64,000 bases of DNA from Achromobacter sp. AONIH1 (lineage in GTDB: Bacteria; Pseudomonadota; Gammaproteobacteria; Burkholderiales; Burkholderiaceae_B). The notes below the pieces were generated by a model. The model was not told the DNA's origin and searched no databases. It saw only the letters and a list, made by a program, of their open reading frames with translations. The translations under genes were made by a program, and so were the position numbers. Within the stretch, counting starts at the first letter, position 1; the number at the start of each line of letters is the position of its first letter. This document shows, in pieces, positions 1 through 8,624 of the stretch. Location of the stretch: NCBI RefSeq assembly GCF_002902905.1, contig NZ_CP026124.1:4340001-4404000 (forward strand), read 5' to 3'.

Positions 1-672
1 CGCGCCCGCCAGCTGGGGCGTGTGGCCGCCGTACAGCTCCGGCTCGATGGCCAGGCGCAGCAGATCCTTGCCGGCGGCCAGGTCGCGCACCACGAGTTCA
101 GGCTGCTCGTGCCAAGCCGCCACGGCGCCCTGGCAGTCCAGGAAGCTTGCCGGCTTGCCGTTGGCCCGGGTCAGCGGCTCGATCAGGCCGGTGGCCGGCG
201 TCCAGGCGCGGATCTGGTGGTCGGCCAGCAGCAGGACTCGCTCCTGGCCCGCCACGGGCAGCATGCGCCACAACAAGGTATTCGGCCCGGCAAAGGCAAG
301 GCGCTCGGCGCTGCCGTCCGGAGCGAGGCGCCAGATTTCGTCGCCTTGCCGGGCATCGTCGTAGCGGTTGAGCAGCAGGCCGCCGTCCAGTTCCGCGATG
401 GCCAGGGCGCCGGTGTAGCCGCCGCCCAGATGCCTGAGCATGATGGGCTCGCCCGACGCGGCTGCGGGCGCGACCAGCACCAGGCCCTTGCGCAGGCGCG
501 CGCCTTCTTCCTTGTCCAGGTAGCGACGGGCGCAAGCCGCATCCGCCTGCGGTTTGTCTGTTTCCTTGAGCTTGCCCGGCATGCCGGAAAAGATGGTCAC
601 GTTGATCCCGTCGGTTCGCGTGCCCCAGACTTTGCCGGTGGCGGGATCGTGGAAGCTGCGGATACGGATCAT
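1..672 (-). CDS. WGR-like domain protein (3' end outside window)
   Basis: Open reading frame starting MIRIRSFHDP at 672 and running off the left edge, so only about 224 residues are seen. The first 55 or so residues resemble a WGR-type module (start ..KVWGTRTDGINVTIF.., later the DAACARRYLDKEEG helix), but the eponymous Trp-Gly-Arg triplet is not intact. The rest has repeated short beta-strand motifs (LAFAGPNTLLW, LLLADHQIRAW, LVVRDLAAGKDLL) that suggest a beta-propeller. It lies in the same direction as the alcaligin operon, 159 bases after alcE and beyond a strong hairpin, so it is probably a separate unit. In Bordetella this place is taken by alcR; nothing here resembles that AraC regulator. 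Function unknown. Confidence 0.55.
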   Translation of the reverse strand, partial: MIRIRSFHDPATGKVWGTRTDGINVTIFSGMPGKLKETDKPQADAACARRYLDKEEGARLRKGLVLVAPAAASGEPIMLRHLGGGYTGALAIAELDGGLLLNRYDDARQGDEIWRLAPDGSAERLAFAGPNTLLWRMLPVAGQERVLLLADHQIRAWTPATGLIEPLTRANGKPASFLDCQGAVAAWHEQPELVVRDLAAGKDLLRLAIEPELYGGHTPQLAGA

Positions 673-732
673 GCGGGCCTCTTGCGCGTATGCCGCGTGG
701 CGGCAGAGGGCGGGCGCATGGCGCCGCCGGGT

Positions 733-760
733 CGCCAGCGGGCTGCGTGGCCCGCTGGCG
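733..760 (-). terminator. Hairpin after alcE
   Basis: CGCCAGCGGGC (733-743) and GCCCGCTGGCG (750-760) form a perfect 11-bp stem with a 6-base loop, 72 bases beyond the alcE stop. No T-run follows on the minus strand, so it may stabilise the 3' end of the alc mRNA or end transcription inefficiently. Confidence 0.45.
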
Positions 761-831
761 GTTCCGTCGATTGTAGGGCGGCGCGCCGCCATGGCTCCCG
801 GGAACGGCGGACGCCGGCATGCGGGGCAGGA

Positions 832-1995
832 TCAGGCCGCGCAATTGCCGATGCGCTCGCCCATGACGCGCCGGTACCACTCATGGAAATGCAGCATGCC
901 GTCCTCCATCGGCGACTGGTACGGGCCGCTCTCGGACACGCCCCGGCGCAGCAGGGCGAGCCGGCCGGCGTCCATGCGTTCGCCGATCTCGTCGTCCTCG
1001 ACGGCGGTTTCCATATAGGCGGCGCGCTGGGCCTCGACGAACTCGCGCTCGAACAGCGCGATTTCCTCGGGGTAATAGAACTCGGCGATGTTGATGGTTT
1101 CCTGCGGGCTCTTGGGATAGAGCGTGGACAGCACCAGCACGTGCGGATACAGCTCGATCATGTGGGTGGGGAAGTAGGTCACCCAGATCGCGCCGTAGTC
1201 CGGCGCCGAGCCGCCGCGATAGCGCATCAGCGTGTCGTGCCAGTCGCGGTATACGTCGGAGCCGGGCTTCTCCAGCGAGTCGTGCACGCCGACGCGCTGC
1301 AGGCTGTATTGTTCGGCGAATTCCCAGGACAGGTCCTCGCAGGTCACGAAGCGGCCCAGGCCGGGATGGAAGGGGCCGACGTGGTAGTCCTCCAGGTAGA
1401 CCTCGATGAAGGTCTTCCAGTTGTAGTTGCATTGATGGACTTCCACATGGTCCAGCACGTAGTCGCTGAAGTCGAACTCCGGCCGGCTGAACAGCCGGCC
1501 CAGGTCGGCCAGCGGATCGCGCGGCCCCTCGAACAGCAGGCCGTGGCAGGATTTCAGCGGGAAGCGCGGCAGGTTCAGGCAGGGCGTGCTGGGGAACTGC
1601 GGCGCGCCCAGGATCTGGCCTCGGTTGTCGTAAGTCCAGCGGTGCAGCGGGCAGACGATGTTGCCGCCGGTGGCGGTCAGGTTGCCGGCGGGATTGCCCG
1701 GCCCGGTCACGGCGCCAGTCTGGCCGCCCAGGATCAGGGCCTGGCGGTGGCGGCAGACGTTGGAGATCAGCTCCACGCCGCCGGGGTTGCGCACCAGCAC
1801 GCGGCCGCCTTCCTCGTGCGGCAGGCGGCGCCAGTCGCCGGGCTCGGGCACGCCTTTCTCGTGGCCGACGTAGATGGCGGATTGCTTGAATATGGTTTCC
1901 TGCTCGCGGGCGAACAGCTCTTCGTCGAAATAGGCGCGCACGTGCAGCGGGCTGAGCGCCTGCTGCACATGCGCCAGGCTGGCGATGTCCGTCAT
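832..1995 (-). CDS. alcE: AlcE, Rieske non-haem iron oxygenase of the alcaligin operon
   Basis: 387-residue aromatic-ring-hydroxylating-dioxygenase alpha-subunit-like protein. Rieske [2Fe-2S] ligands are visible as C81-x-H83 (..NVCRHRQ..) and C115-x2-H118 (..VCPLHRW..). The mononuclear iron site includes H205 and H210 in EDYHVGPFHPG. It is the last gene of the alcABCDE order known from Bordetella alcaligin loci. The precursor needs a C-hydroxylation beyond the AlcA N-hydroxylation, and AlcE is the usual candidate; that role is inferred from context. The start is MTDIASLAHV; a longer frame upstream overlaps alcD out of frame and has no coding character. No ferredoxin or reductase partner is nearby. 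Confidence 0.88.
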   Translation of the reverse strand: MTDIASLAHVQQALSPLHVRAYFDEELFAREQETIFKQSAIYVGHEKGVPEPGDWRRLPHEEGGRVLVRNPGGVELISNVCRHRQALILGGQTGAVTGPGNPAGNLTATGGNIVCPLHRWTYDNRGQILGAPQFPSTPCLNLPRFPLKSCHGLLFEGPRDPLADLGRLFSRPEFDFSDYVLDHVEVHQCNYNWKTFIEVYLEDYHVGPFHPGLGRFVTCEDLSWEFAEQYSLQRVGVHDSLEKPGSDVYRDWHDTLMRYRGGSAPDYGAIWVTYFPTHMIELYPHVLVLSTLYPKSPQETINIAEFYYPEEIALFEREFVEAQRAAYMETAVEDDEIGERMDAGRLALLRRGVSESGPYQSPMEDGMLHFHEWYRRVMGERIGNCAA

Positions 1996-2027
1996 GATGC
2001 GACTCCTAGGGCCTGGGCGCGGCCGGC

Positions 2028-2858
2028 TCAGGCGGGCACGGCGCTTTCGGCGTCCAAGCGCGCGATGCGCTCGGCTGTATCCAGTTTGGGGCAGGTGCTG
2101 CAATAGTCGCCGTCGCGCCTGCGGAAGTGATGGCAGCAGACCTGGCGGTCCACGGCGATGACCGGCAGGCCGTCGCGCTGATAGGCCAGGTAGCCGCTGC
2201 GGCCGGCGATGCCCAGCCGCGCCAGCCAGTCGGCCGCGGTCTCGCGGGCCCAGGCATTGGCGGCGGCGGGCTCGCCGCTGCGCGCGGCCAGCAGGGCCGA
2301 CAGCACGCAATCGGCCTGCATGCAGGCGGCGGCGCGGGGATTCAGGCTCAAGACCTGGGTCAGCTCGCGGTAGAACGCGGCGCAGATCTGCCGCAGCTGG
2401 GCGGCGATGGCGTCCATGCGCTGCCGCAGGCAGCCGCGCAGCGGGTCGTGGCGGCCGATGCTGTAGCCGCAGATGAAGCCGTTGACGACCGGCTGGTCGA
2501 GCCGGCCCAGGTCGGGCGCGATGGCGCTGCGGTGCGCGGCGATCATGCCCAGGTAGACGGGCTGCCAGATCAGCAGGCCCCAGCAGCGCAGCGCCAGATA
2601 GTGTGGGCCGGCCTCGGGATGGCGCTCCAGCCACCAGTCGCGCAGGTCGCGGATGGCGGCGGCGTTGTCGGCGCCGGGACGGATGCCGGACGCCGGCCGA
2701 ACGCCGTCCGGGGCTGCCGCCCGGCGGTCAGCCGCGCGTTGCGCCGGACTCCGGAACCCGCTTTCGAATCGCTCCTCGACCGGGTCCTCGACCCGGCCTT
2801 CCAGGCCCGGCACGAGGGTGGCGGTCAGCGCCAGCAGTTCATCCAGCTCGCGGCTCAC
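2028..2858 (-). CDS. alcD: AlcD, ferric siderophore reductase-like protein
   Basis: 276 residues. The C-terminus carries the FhuF-type cysteine pattern C-C-x10-C-x2-C (C241, C242, C253, C256 in CCHHFRR..DYCSTCP), which in FhuF-family proteins binds a [2Fe-2S] cluster used to reduce ferric siderophore in the cytoplasm. The body is rich in Trp and Arg (IWQPVYLGM, FICGYSIGRHDP), as in the family. It lies 10 bases after alcC and 32 bases before alcE in the same direction, so it belongs to the alcaligin operon. The assigned role is iron release from internalised ferric alcaligin, from family knowledge and position. Confidence 0.82.
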   Translation of the reverse strand: MSRELDELLALTATLVPGLEGRVEDPVEERFESGFRSPAQRAADRRAAAPDGVRPASGIRPGADNAAAIRDLRDWWLERHPEAGPHYLALRCWGLLIWQPVYLGMIAAHRSAIAPDLGRLDQPVVNGFICGYSIGRHDPLRGCLRQRMDAIAAQLRQICAAFYRELTQVLSLNPRAAACMQADCVLSALLAARSGEPAAANAWARETAADWLARLGIAGRSGYLAYQRDGLPVIAVDRQVCCHHFRRRDGDYCSTCPKLDTAERIARLDAESAVPA

Positions 2859-2868
2859 CGGGGCCTCC

Positions 2869-4725
2869 TCACGCGGCGGCGCGGACGGCGTCCGCCTCGG
2901 CCTGGTCCAGCCAGCGCGGGCGGAAGCGCGCGATCGGGTTGACCAGGTTGGGGGCCATCTGGAAGCTGCCGATGGGATCGGCCAGGTTGACCATCTGCAG
3001 GTTGTTGGCCAGCTGCAGGCGGTTCAGGCACGAATGGATCATGTCCGGCGCGTACAGGTCGTACTGGCGGTACTTGGCCAGCCGCTGCGGATGCGCGTCC
3101 TGGTAGGCCGCGACGCGGCCGGCCACCAGTTCCCAGAAGGCGTCCTCGTGCATCAGGCCGGTCTCGGCCAGGATGTGGCTCAGGTGGCGGAAGTAGCCTT
3201 CGAACACATCCACGAAGATGGTCAGCAGCTTGTATTCCTCGGGCACGTCGGCGGCCAGCCGGCGGGCGTTCTCGGGCAGCGCGGCGTCAGGATTCAGGAT
3301 CGACGATTCCTCCGCGATGTCCTTCATGAAGGCGCGCACCGGCACATGGTCCTGCACCACCAGGATGACGTTCTCGCCATGCGGCATGAACACGAGGTCA
3401 TGGGCGTAGAAGCAATGCACCAGCGGCGTCAGGTAAGCGTCGACGTAGCGGCGCAGCCAGGCGTCCACCGGCAGGCCCGAGGCGCGCACCAGCTCGGGCA
3501 GCAGCGCGCGGCCCTGCGGATCGACGTGCAGCAGCGCGGCCATGGTCATCAGGCGCTGGCCCGGCGCGATCAGGTTCAGCGGGTTGTCGCGCCACAGCGC
3601 CGAGAACATCTTCTTGTACGGCGTGTCCACCGGGATGGCGGCTTCGTAGTAGTAGTTGCGAAAGCCCAGCGATGCCGCCTCGCGCAGGATGGAAAAGCCG
3701 TTCGCGCGCAGCCAGGGGTCGGACGCGATCAGGCCGTGGATGTACTCGTTGATGGCCGGCGTGCCGGACATGTAGTACGGCGACAGGCCGCGCATGAAGC
3801 CCATGTTCAGGATCGACAGCGAGGTCTTCACATAGCGCCTGGCGGGCTGGCTGATGTTGAAGAAGGTGCGGATCGACTGCTGCGCCAGGTACTGGTCCGA
3901 GCCTTCGCCCAGGCACACGATCTTGCGGTTGGCGACATAGGGGGCGAAGGCCAGCGACAGCTTGTTGAACCACTGCCACGGATGCGAGGGCATGAAGTAG
4001 TAGTCGGCCGGGTCCAGGTTCTGGTCGCGCAGCCGCGCGGTGAAGGCGGCCACGGTCTCCTGGCCCAGCTCCTCGCGCAGCAGGCTGTCGTAGTCCATGT
4101 CGGACAGGCAGGCGAAGTGCGCGTTGTCCTTGTGCACCGCCAGCCACATCACGCGGATCGGCGCGGCGGCCTCGGGGGCGTAGGCGTGATAGTCCTCGGC
4201 GTCGAAGCCCAGGCGGCCGTTGTTGGCGACGAAGCTGGGGTGGCCCTCGATCATCGAGGTCTCGATGGTCTGGTAGTCGGCCAGCGCCAGCTCGGCGGCG
4301 CCCAGGGCGGCGCGGCCATGCTTGTAGGCGCTGCCGTGCAGCGTGCTGGTGATCTCGTCCAGGTAGATGGGCAGGCGGTCGGCGGGCAGGGCCAGGCGGT
4401 CGCGCACCTCGATCACGAATTGCAGCGCGTCCAGCGGCGCGGGCGCGCCGGCCACGGTCTTGGCGATGGATTCGGGCGGGATGCGCCAGTGGCGCATGGC
4501 CATGATCTGCGCGTCGAAGCGATACTCGGCGCCTTCGGCCAGCGCCAGGCGGTAACGGTCGAAGCCGGGCCTGTCGGACGGGCCCAGGCGCTCGGGCTCC
4601 AGCAGCCATTCATGCGCGTATTCCGAGATGGCCTTGCGCACCAGCAGTCGGTTGACCTTGGCCCAGACCTCGGGTTCAAGGTGGCTGGCGACCTGGGACG
4701 GATGTTGCGTGGCGGGGTGGCTCAT
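2869..4725 (-). CDS. alcC: AlcC, alcaligin synthetase (IucA/IucC-type NIS synthetase)
   Basis: 618 residues, normal for NRPS-independent siderophore synthetases. Family signatures are visible: EGHPSFVANNGRLGF at 160-174 (the ATP/phosphate loop, here with Ser where many members have Cys or His), PSHPWQWFNK at 246-255, KTSLSILNMGFMRG, and a downstream MPHGEN motif. The enzyme is expected to join two N-hydroxy-succinyl-diamine units into the macrocyclic dihydroxamate alcaligin using ATP. The start MSHPATQHPS was chosen because its ATG overlaps the alcB stop (ATGA), implying translational coupling; the in-frame extension further upstream lies inside alcB and is not coding. Chain end abuts alcD. 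Confidence 0.92.
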   Translation of the reverse strand: MSHPATQHPSQVASHLEPEVWAKVNRLLVRKAISEYAHEWLLEPERLGPSDRPGFDRYRLALAEGAEYRFDAQIMAMRHWRIPPESIAKTVAGAPAPLDALQFVIEVRDRLALPADRLPIYLDEITSTLHGSAYKHGRAALGAAELALADYQTIETSMIEGHPSFVANNGRLGFDAEDYHAYAPEAAAPIRVMWLAVHKDNAHFACLSDMDYDSLLREELGQETVAAFTARLRDQNLDPADYYFMPSHPWQWFNKLSLAFAPYVANRKIVCLGEGSDQYLAQQSIRTFFNISQPARRYVKTSLSILNMGFMRGLSPYYMSGTPAINEYIHGLIASDPWLRANGFSILREAASLGFRNYYYEAAIPVDTPYKKMFSALWRDNPLNLIAPGQRLMTMAALLHVDPQGRALLPELVRASGLPVDAWLRRYVDAYLTPLVHCFYAHDLVFMPHGENVILVVQDHVPVRAFMKDIAEESSILNPDAALPENARRLAADVPEEYKLLTIFVDVFEGYFRHLSHILAETGLMHEDAFWELVAGRVAAYQDAHPQRLAKYRQYDLYAPDMIHSCLNRLQLANNLQMVNLADPIGSFQMAPNLVNPIARFRPRWLDQAEADAVRAAA

Positions 4726-5327
4726 AGGGTGGACTCCTGAAGTTGGGCCTGCTCGAATTGGGCGCGGGTGCAGAAGGCGAGGCTGGCGGTTTTCTCGCGG
4801 AACCGGGCCTGCCCGGCGTAGACGAAACCCATGGCCAGGTTCAGCGCATGGATCTTGGCGTTGTTGGCGTCCGGCTCGACCACCACGCGGGCGGCGTTGA
4901 GCCGGTCGAACAGGAAGCGCATGACCAGGGCGAAGACGTCGCGGCTGAAGCCCGGAATGCGTTGCGTGGGGGGACCGATGAAGATGTGCATGCCGATGTC
5001 GCCCGGACGCACGGGGTAGTGCTCGCCAATTTGGTCGTGGGCGGGGTCGTAGCACTCGACCAGGAAGGCGGGGCGGCCCTGGTGCGAGCCGAGCCAGGCC
5101 TGGGCATGGCCACTGCCGCACAGCGCGGCGTAGAAGTCGCGCACCTGCGACACGCTGTGGTCCTGCATGGACCAGAAGCGCGCGTAGTCCATCGCGAACC
5201 AGCGCTGCAGCAGCGGCGCGTCGGCCTCGGGGTCCAGCGGGCGCAGCGTCAGGCCGGCGCCCTCGTCGTAGCATTCGCGGGCGTGGCGGTCGATCTCGCC
5301 CAGGAAGGTGGCCATCATGGTCATCAT
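4722..5327 (-). CDS. alcB: AlcB, N-acyltransferase of alcaligin biosynthesis
   Basis: 201-residue GNAT-fold acyltransferase of the IucB/AlcB siderophore family. Seen: RPLDPEADAPLLQRWF near the N-terminus, GDIGMHIFIGPP and the acetyl-CoA-site stretch PDANNAKIHALNLAMGF toward the end. It should transfer succinyl from CoA to the hydroxylamine made by AlcA, giving the hydroxamate. I start it at the ATG at 5327 (MMTMMATFL), preceded 7 bases upstream by GAGGG; an upstream in-frame ATG at 5348 overlaps the alcA stop and would add seven residues (MNREGTT). The stop overlaps the alcC start as ATGA. Confidence 0.9.
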   Translation of the reverse strand: MMTMMATFLGEIDRHARECYDEGAGLTLRPLDPEADAPLLQRWFAMDYARFWSMQDHSVSQVRDFYAALCGSGHAQAWLGSHQGRPAFLVECYDPAHDQIGEHYPVRPGDIGMHIFIGPPTQRIPGFSRDVFALVMRFLFDRLNAARVVVEPDANNAKIHALNLAMGFVYAGQARFREKTASLAFCTRAQFEQAQLQESTL

Positions 5328-5344
5328 CGTGGTTCCCTCGCGAT

Positions 5345-6745
5345 TCATACGGTGGCGGCGCGATGGCCGTCCATCATGGGCATCAGCTCGGTCGCGGCGG
5401 CATGCAGGCGCTTGCCGGCGGCGCGCCGGTCCTGGCGATGCGCCAGCACGCCGCTGGCGGGCGGGCGGAACTCCTGCAGCGCGGTGTGGGCCTCGACCGG
5501 GTAGTGCTCCACGCCGGTCAGCTCGCGCAGGATCAGCGAGTTGCGGTGGCAGCAGAAGCCCAGGTCCGGGTTGGTGACGCCATGGCTGAGCAGGCCGGTG
5601 TTCTGCACGTAGATCTCGCCGCCGTCGTGGTCGATGGCGTAGTTGCGGCCGATCCGGTAGCTGCCGTCCTCGTTCCAGGCGATGCGGTCGTGGATGGGGT
5701 TGATGCACGCGGGGATGCTGTGCGCGTAGCCGGTGGCCAGCACCAGGCCGTCGGTGACGTGGCTGAAGGGCTGGGCGTAGTCGACGTGCTGGAATTCCAG
5801 GTGATAGCGCGCTTGCGCGCGGTCGTAGCGGCAGGCGCGCAGCTCGGAATTGGTGAGCAGGGTGTAGCGCCGGTCGCCGTCGTGGATCTTCTCGTCCAGC
5901 AGGTCGTAGATCTGGTTGATGAGCGAGGCGTTGATGCCTTTGTACAGGCTGCTCTGCTGCGCCAGGATCTGGCGGCGGCGCGCTTCGGGCAGATCGTAGA
6001 AATACTCGGTGTAGTCGGGCGAGATCAGTTCCAGCGTGAGCTTGGTGTTCTCCATCTGGAAAAAGCGCGGCGAGCGCGTGATCCAGGCCAGGCTGTAGTC
6101 GTGTCCGGCGCTGTCGCGCAGCAGGTCGTGAAAGACCTCGGCCGCGCTCTGGCCGCTGCCCACGATGGTGATGGCGTCGCGCTGCTGCAGCTGCGCTTTG
6201 TTGCGCAGGTAGTCGGCGCTATGGATATAGGGCGCGGCGCGGCGGTCGCAGCAGGCGGGCAGGGACGGCTGCGACCCCAGGCCCAGCACCAGCTTGCGGC
6301 AGCGGACCATGAAGCGCTCGCCGGTGGCGGCGTGCTGGCCGGTGACCAGGTAGGTGTTGCTGTCCGGATCGTGCAGCACGCCCTGTACTTCGCTGTTGAA
6401 GCGCAGATTGGGCAGGCGGGCCACCACCCATTGGCAATAGCGGTTGTACTCGGCGCGGCTCAGATAGTGGTTCTCGCGCATGTAGTACGAATAGATGCGG
6501 CCGGTCTGCTTGCAGTAGTTCAGGTAGCTGTACTCGCTGCGCGGATCGGCCAGGCTGACCAGGTCCGCCAGGAAGGGGTTCTGCAGCGTGGAGGCCTCGA
6601 TCAGCATGCCCGGATGCCAGTCGAAGCCGGGCTTTTTCTCCAGGAACAGCGCGCGCACGCCGGGCAGCGGCGCGGACAGGCAGGCCAGGCTGAGGTTGAA
6701 GGGGCCTAGGCCGATAGCCACGAAGTCATAGATTTCTCGATTCAT
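5345..6745 (-). CDS. alcA: AlcA, diamine N-monooxygenase of alcaligin biosynthesis
   Basis: 466-residue FAD/NADPH N-hydroxylase of the lysine/ornithine N-monooxygenase family. The FAD site is VAIGLGPFNLSL (9-20, GxGxxN type), the NADPH site ITIVGSGQSAAEVF (192-205), and the C-terminal FAD contact TDGLVLATGY (331-340). FDWHPGMLIEASTLQNPFLADLVS is typical of siderophore N-hydroxylases. In the alcaligin pathway this step oxidises putrescine to N-hydroxyputrescine. It is the first gene of the operon, preceded by an AT-rich region with a Fur-like site (6929-6948), which fits iron repression. Confidence 0.92.
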   Translation of the reverse strand: MNREIYDFVAIGLGPFNLSLACLSAPLPGVRALFLEKKPGFDWHPGMLIEASTLQNPFLADLVSLADPRSEYSYLNYCKQTGRIYSYYMRENHYLSRAEYNRYCQWVVARLPNLRFNSEVQGVLHDPDSNTYLVTGQHAATGERFMVRCRKLVLGLGSQPSLPACCDRRAAPYIHSADYLRNKAQLQQRDAITIVGSGQSAAEVFHDLLRDSAGHDYSLAWITRSPRFFQMENTKLTLELISPDYTEYFYDLPEARRRQILAQQSSLYKGINASLINQIYDLLDEKIHDGDRRYTLLTNSELRACRYDRAQARYHLEFQHVDYAQPFSHVTDGLVLATGYAHSIPACINPIHDRIAWNEDGSYRIGRNYAIDHDGGEIYVQNTGLLSHGVTNPDLGFCCHRNSLILRELTGVEHYPVEAHTALQEFRPPASGVLAHRQDRRAAGKRLHAAATELMPMMDGHRAATV

Positions 6746-7139
6746 GATTGGAGTCGCCTTTGCTGAGTCTGCGTTGCGCGTGCGCTGCGTACGGCACGGG
6801 GAAGGGAAGCGCCCGGGACCGGGGTCAATCGGGCGGGATGGGCCGGCACAGGTAGACCTGCCGGAGGGCGCGCGCGATCAGCGGGGGACTGCCTTTGCCG
6901 GAATTGCAATATCTTGTAATGCACATGGGTGTGATTTTCATTTGCAATGACGCAACTCTAGCAAATACGGGTTTGTGCTGACACGCGCCGCGCCGGCTTG
7001 CGAGCGCCCGGCATATGCAGGGTGGCGGTCGGCATAGGGGCGTGGCCTGCGCCCCGGCGCGTGTGGGACAATGCCCGCGAACTGTTCCGTGGCGCGGCTG
7101 CGCGCCGGTGGCGCAACGGCGGGACGAAAGGGAATCAGG
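6746..7139. other. Divergent intergenic region between alcA and the fet genes
   Basis: 394 bases with no supported gene. Most is GC-rich, but 6900-6975 is conspicuously AT-rich and holds the Fur-like site and several TTGCAA/TTGTAA words, so both the alcA promoter (minus) and possibly the fetA promoter (plus) should lie here. Short frames across it have no homology that I recognise. Confidence 0.5.
6929..6948 (-). promoter_or_regulatory. Candidate Fur box upstream of alcA
   Basis: On the minus strand the site reads ATTGCAAATGAAAATCACAC, an imperfect match to the Fur consensus built of NAT(A/T)AT hexamers (AAATGA-AAATCA core). It lies about 185 bases upstream of the alcA start in the only AT-rich part of the gap. 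Iron-Fur repression of alcABCDE is established in Bordetella; this exact site is my inference. Confidence 0.45.
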
Positions 7140-7226
7140 ATGGAATCCAGGCATATCAAGCCGCGCGCGGCGCGCATCCACACCGTCGCCGGCGCGGCGG
7201 GGGACGAGGGCCGCGCGCATGGCTGA
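7140..7226 (+). CDS. Possible 28-residue upstream peptide overlapping fetA
   Basis: ATG at 7140 (MESRHIKPRAARIHT..) opens a 28-codon frame that ends with TGA at 7224-7226, five bases inside the fetA start at 7219. A purine stretch (GAAAGGGAATCAGG) lies just before it, better than anything in front of fetA itself. It could be a translation-coupling leader for fetA or chance. It is strongly basic with three His. No family recognised. Confidence 0.25.
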   Translation: MESRHIKPRAARIHTVAGAAGDEGRAHG

Positions 7227-7833
7227 CATGCGGCCGCGACTGGCGCTCAAGGCGGTGCGCAGCGCCAGGCTGGCCGCCGTCGATCTGGCGCTGGCGCCCG
7301 GCGAGTGCGCGGCGGTGATGGGGCCGTCGGGCTCGGGCAAGTCCTTGCTGCTGCGTCAGGTCGCCGACCTGGACCCGGGCGAGGGCGAAGTCGAACTCGA
7401 CGGCGCGCCGCGTTCGGGCATGGCGGGATACGAATGGCGCCGCCAGGTCATTTATTGCCAGGCCGAGGCGGGCTGGTGGGAAGAGCGCGTGGCCGCGCAC
7501 TTTGACGACGCTGCCGCCGCCGTCGGGCTGGTGGAGCGGCTGGGGCTGGCGCCCGAAAAAATGCAGGCGCTGGTGCGCGAGCTGTCCACCGGCGAACGCC
7601 AGCGCCTGGGCCTGGCGCGCGCCTTGGTGAAACGGCCGCGCGCGCTGCTGCTGGACGAACCCACGGCGGCCCTGGATCCGGACGCCACCGCGCGTGTCGA
7701 GACCGAGGTCCGCCGCTATCTGGACGAAGGCGGCGCGGCGTTGCTGGTGACGCACAGCGAGGAACAGGCGCGACGCCTTTGCCGGCGCGCGTGGCGGATG
7801 CGGCAGGGCAAGCTGGAGACGCTATGGACGTGA
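7219..7833 (+). CDS. fetA: FetA-type ABC transporter ATPase
   Basis: 204-residue ABC ATPase. Walker A GPSGSGKS is at 35-42, the signature appears as LSTGERQRLGLARAL, Walker B as ALLLDEPTAALD and the switch His in LLVTHSEEQ. Its small size and the adjacent UPF0014 permease match FetA/FetB (YbbL/YbbM), an iron exporter giving oxidative-stress resistance in E. coli. The start at 7219 (MADMRPRLAL) gives a normal N-terminus; a longer in-frame frame from 7015 is Arg/Gly-rich and not credible. It overlaps fetB by 10 bases. Placement opposite an iron-uptake operon fits a role in iron homeostasis, but substrate is inferred. Confidence 0.85.
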   Translation: MADMRPRLALKAVRSARLAAVDLALAPGECAAVMGPSGSGKSLLLRQVADLDPGEGEVELDGAPRSGMAGYEWRRQVIYCQAEAGWWEERVAAHFDDAAAAVGLVERLGLAPEKMQALVRELSTGERQRLGLARALVKRPRALLLDEPTAALDPDATARVETEVRRYLDEGGAALLVTHSEEQARRLCRRAWRMRQGKLETLWT

Positions 7834-8624
7834 TACGGCTGCAAGCCACGGACCTGCTGGTCGCTTCCTGTCTGGTGCTGCTGTGCGCGGCCATTTCCTT
7901 CGCGCTGCGCCTGGGCATGCAACGCCAGACGCTGTGGGCGGCGGCGCGCACGGTGGTCCAGCTGCTGCTGGTGGGCCACATCCTGAAGCTGGTGTTCGCG
8001 CATGCCGCGCCCTGGCTCACCGCGCTGGTGGCTGCGGCGATGATGGGCCTGGCCGCGCGCGAGGTCGCGGCGCGGCCCAAGGCGCGGCTGGCCGGGCACG
8101 GCAACGGCTGGGTCGGGGCGGCGGCGGTCGGCGCCACCACGCTGGTGACGGCGCTCTTCATTCTCAACACGGCGCTGCGGCCGGATCCTTGGTACGACCC
8201 GCGCTACGTGATCGCGCTGGTCGGCATCGTGCTGGGCAGCGTGCTCAATGCCGCCAGCCTGGCGCTGGACGGCATGCTGGCCGGCGCGTCGCGCGAAAAG
8301 CTGGCGATCGAGGCGCGCATCTCGCTGGGCGCGCCGTCCCGGCTGGCCTTCGCCACGGTGCTGCGCGAGTCGGTGCGACGCGGCATCCTGCCCAGCATCA
8401 ACCAGATGTCGGCGGCGGGCATCATCACGCTGCCCGGCATCATGACGGGCCAGATCATCGCCGGCATGGATCCGGTCGAGGCGGCCAAGTATCAGATCCT
8501 GCTGATGTTCCTGCTGTGCGGGGCCAGCGGCATGGCGGCCATGGGCGCTGCCTACGGCGCCATGCGGCGGTTGAGCGACGGGCGCGGGCGGTTGCGGCTG
8601 GACAGGTTGCGCATGCCCGATTGA
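7824..8624 (+). CDS. fetB: FetB-type ABC permease (UPF0014)
   Basis: 266-residue polytopic membrane protein of the UPF0014/FetB family. About seven hydrophobic segments are apparent (LLVASCLVLLCAAISFAL, VQLLLVGHILKLVF, WVGAAAVGATTLVTALFI, YVIALVGIVLGSVLNAASLAL, ILLMFLLCGASGMAAMGAAYG). The family-specific EARISLGAPSRLA and SINQMSAAGIITLPGIMTGQIIAG regions are present. It is the membrane partner of the preceding ATPase, starting inside its last codons, which implies translational coupling. Confidence 0.88.
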   Translation: MDVIRLQATDLLVASCLVLLCAAISFALRLGMQRQTLWAAARTVVQLLLVGHILKLVFAHAAPWLTALVAAAMMGLAAREVAARPKARLAGHGNGWVGAAAVGATTLVTALFILNTALRPDPWYDPRYVIALVGIVLGSVLNAASLALDGMLAGASREKLAIEARISLGAPSRLAFATVLRESVRRGILPSINQMSAAGIITLPGIMTGQIIAGMDPVEAAKYQILLMFLLCGASGMAAMGAAYGAMRRLSDGRGRLRLDRLRMPD

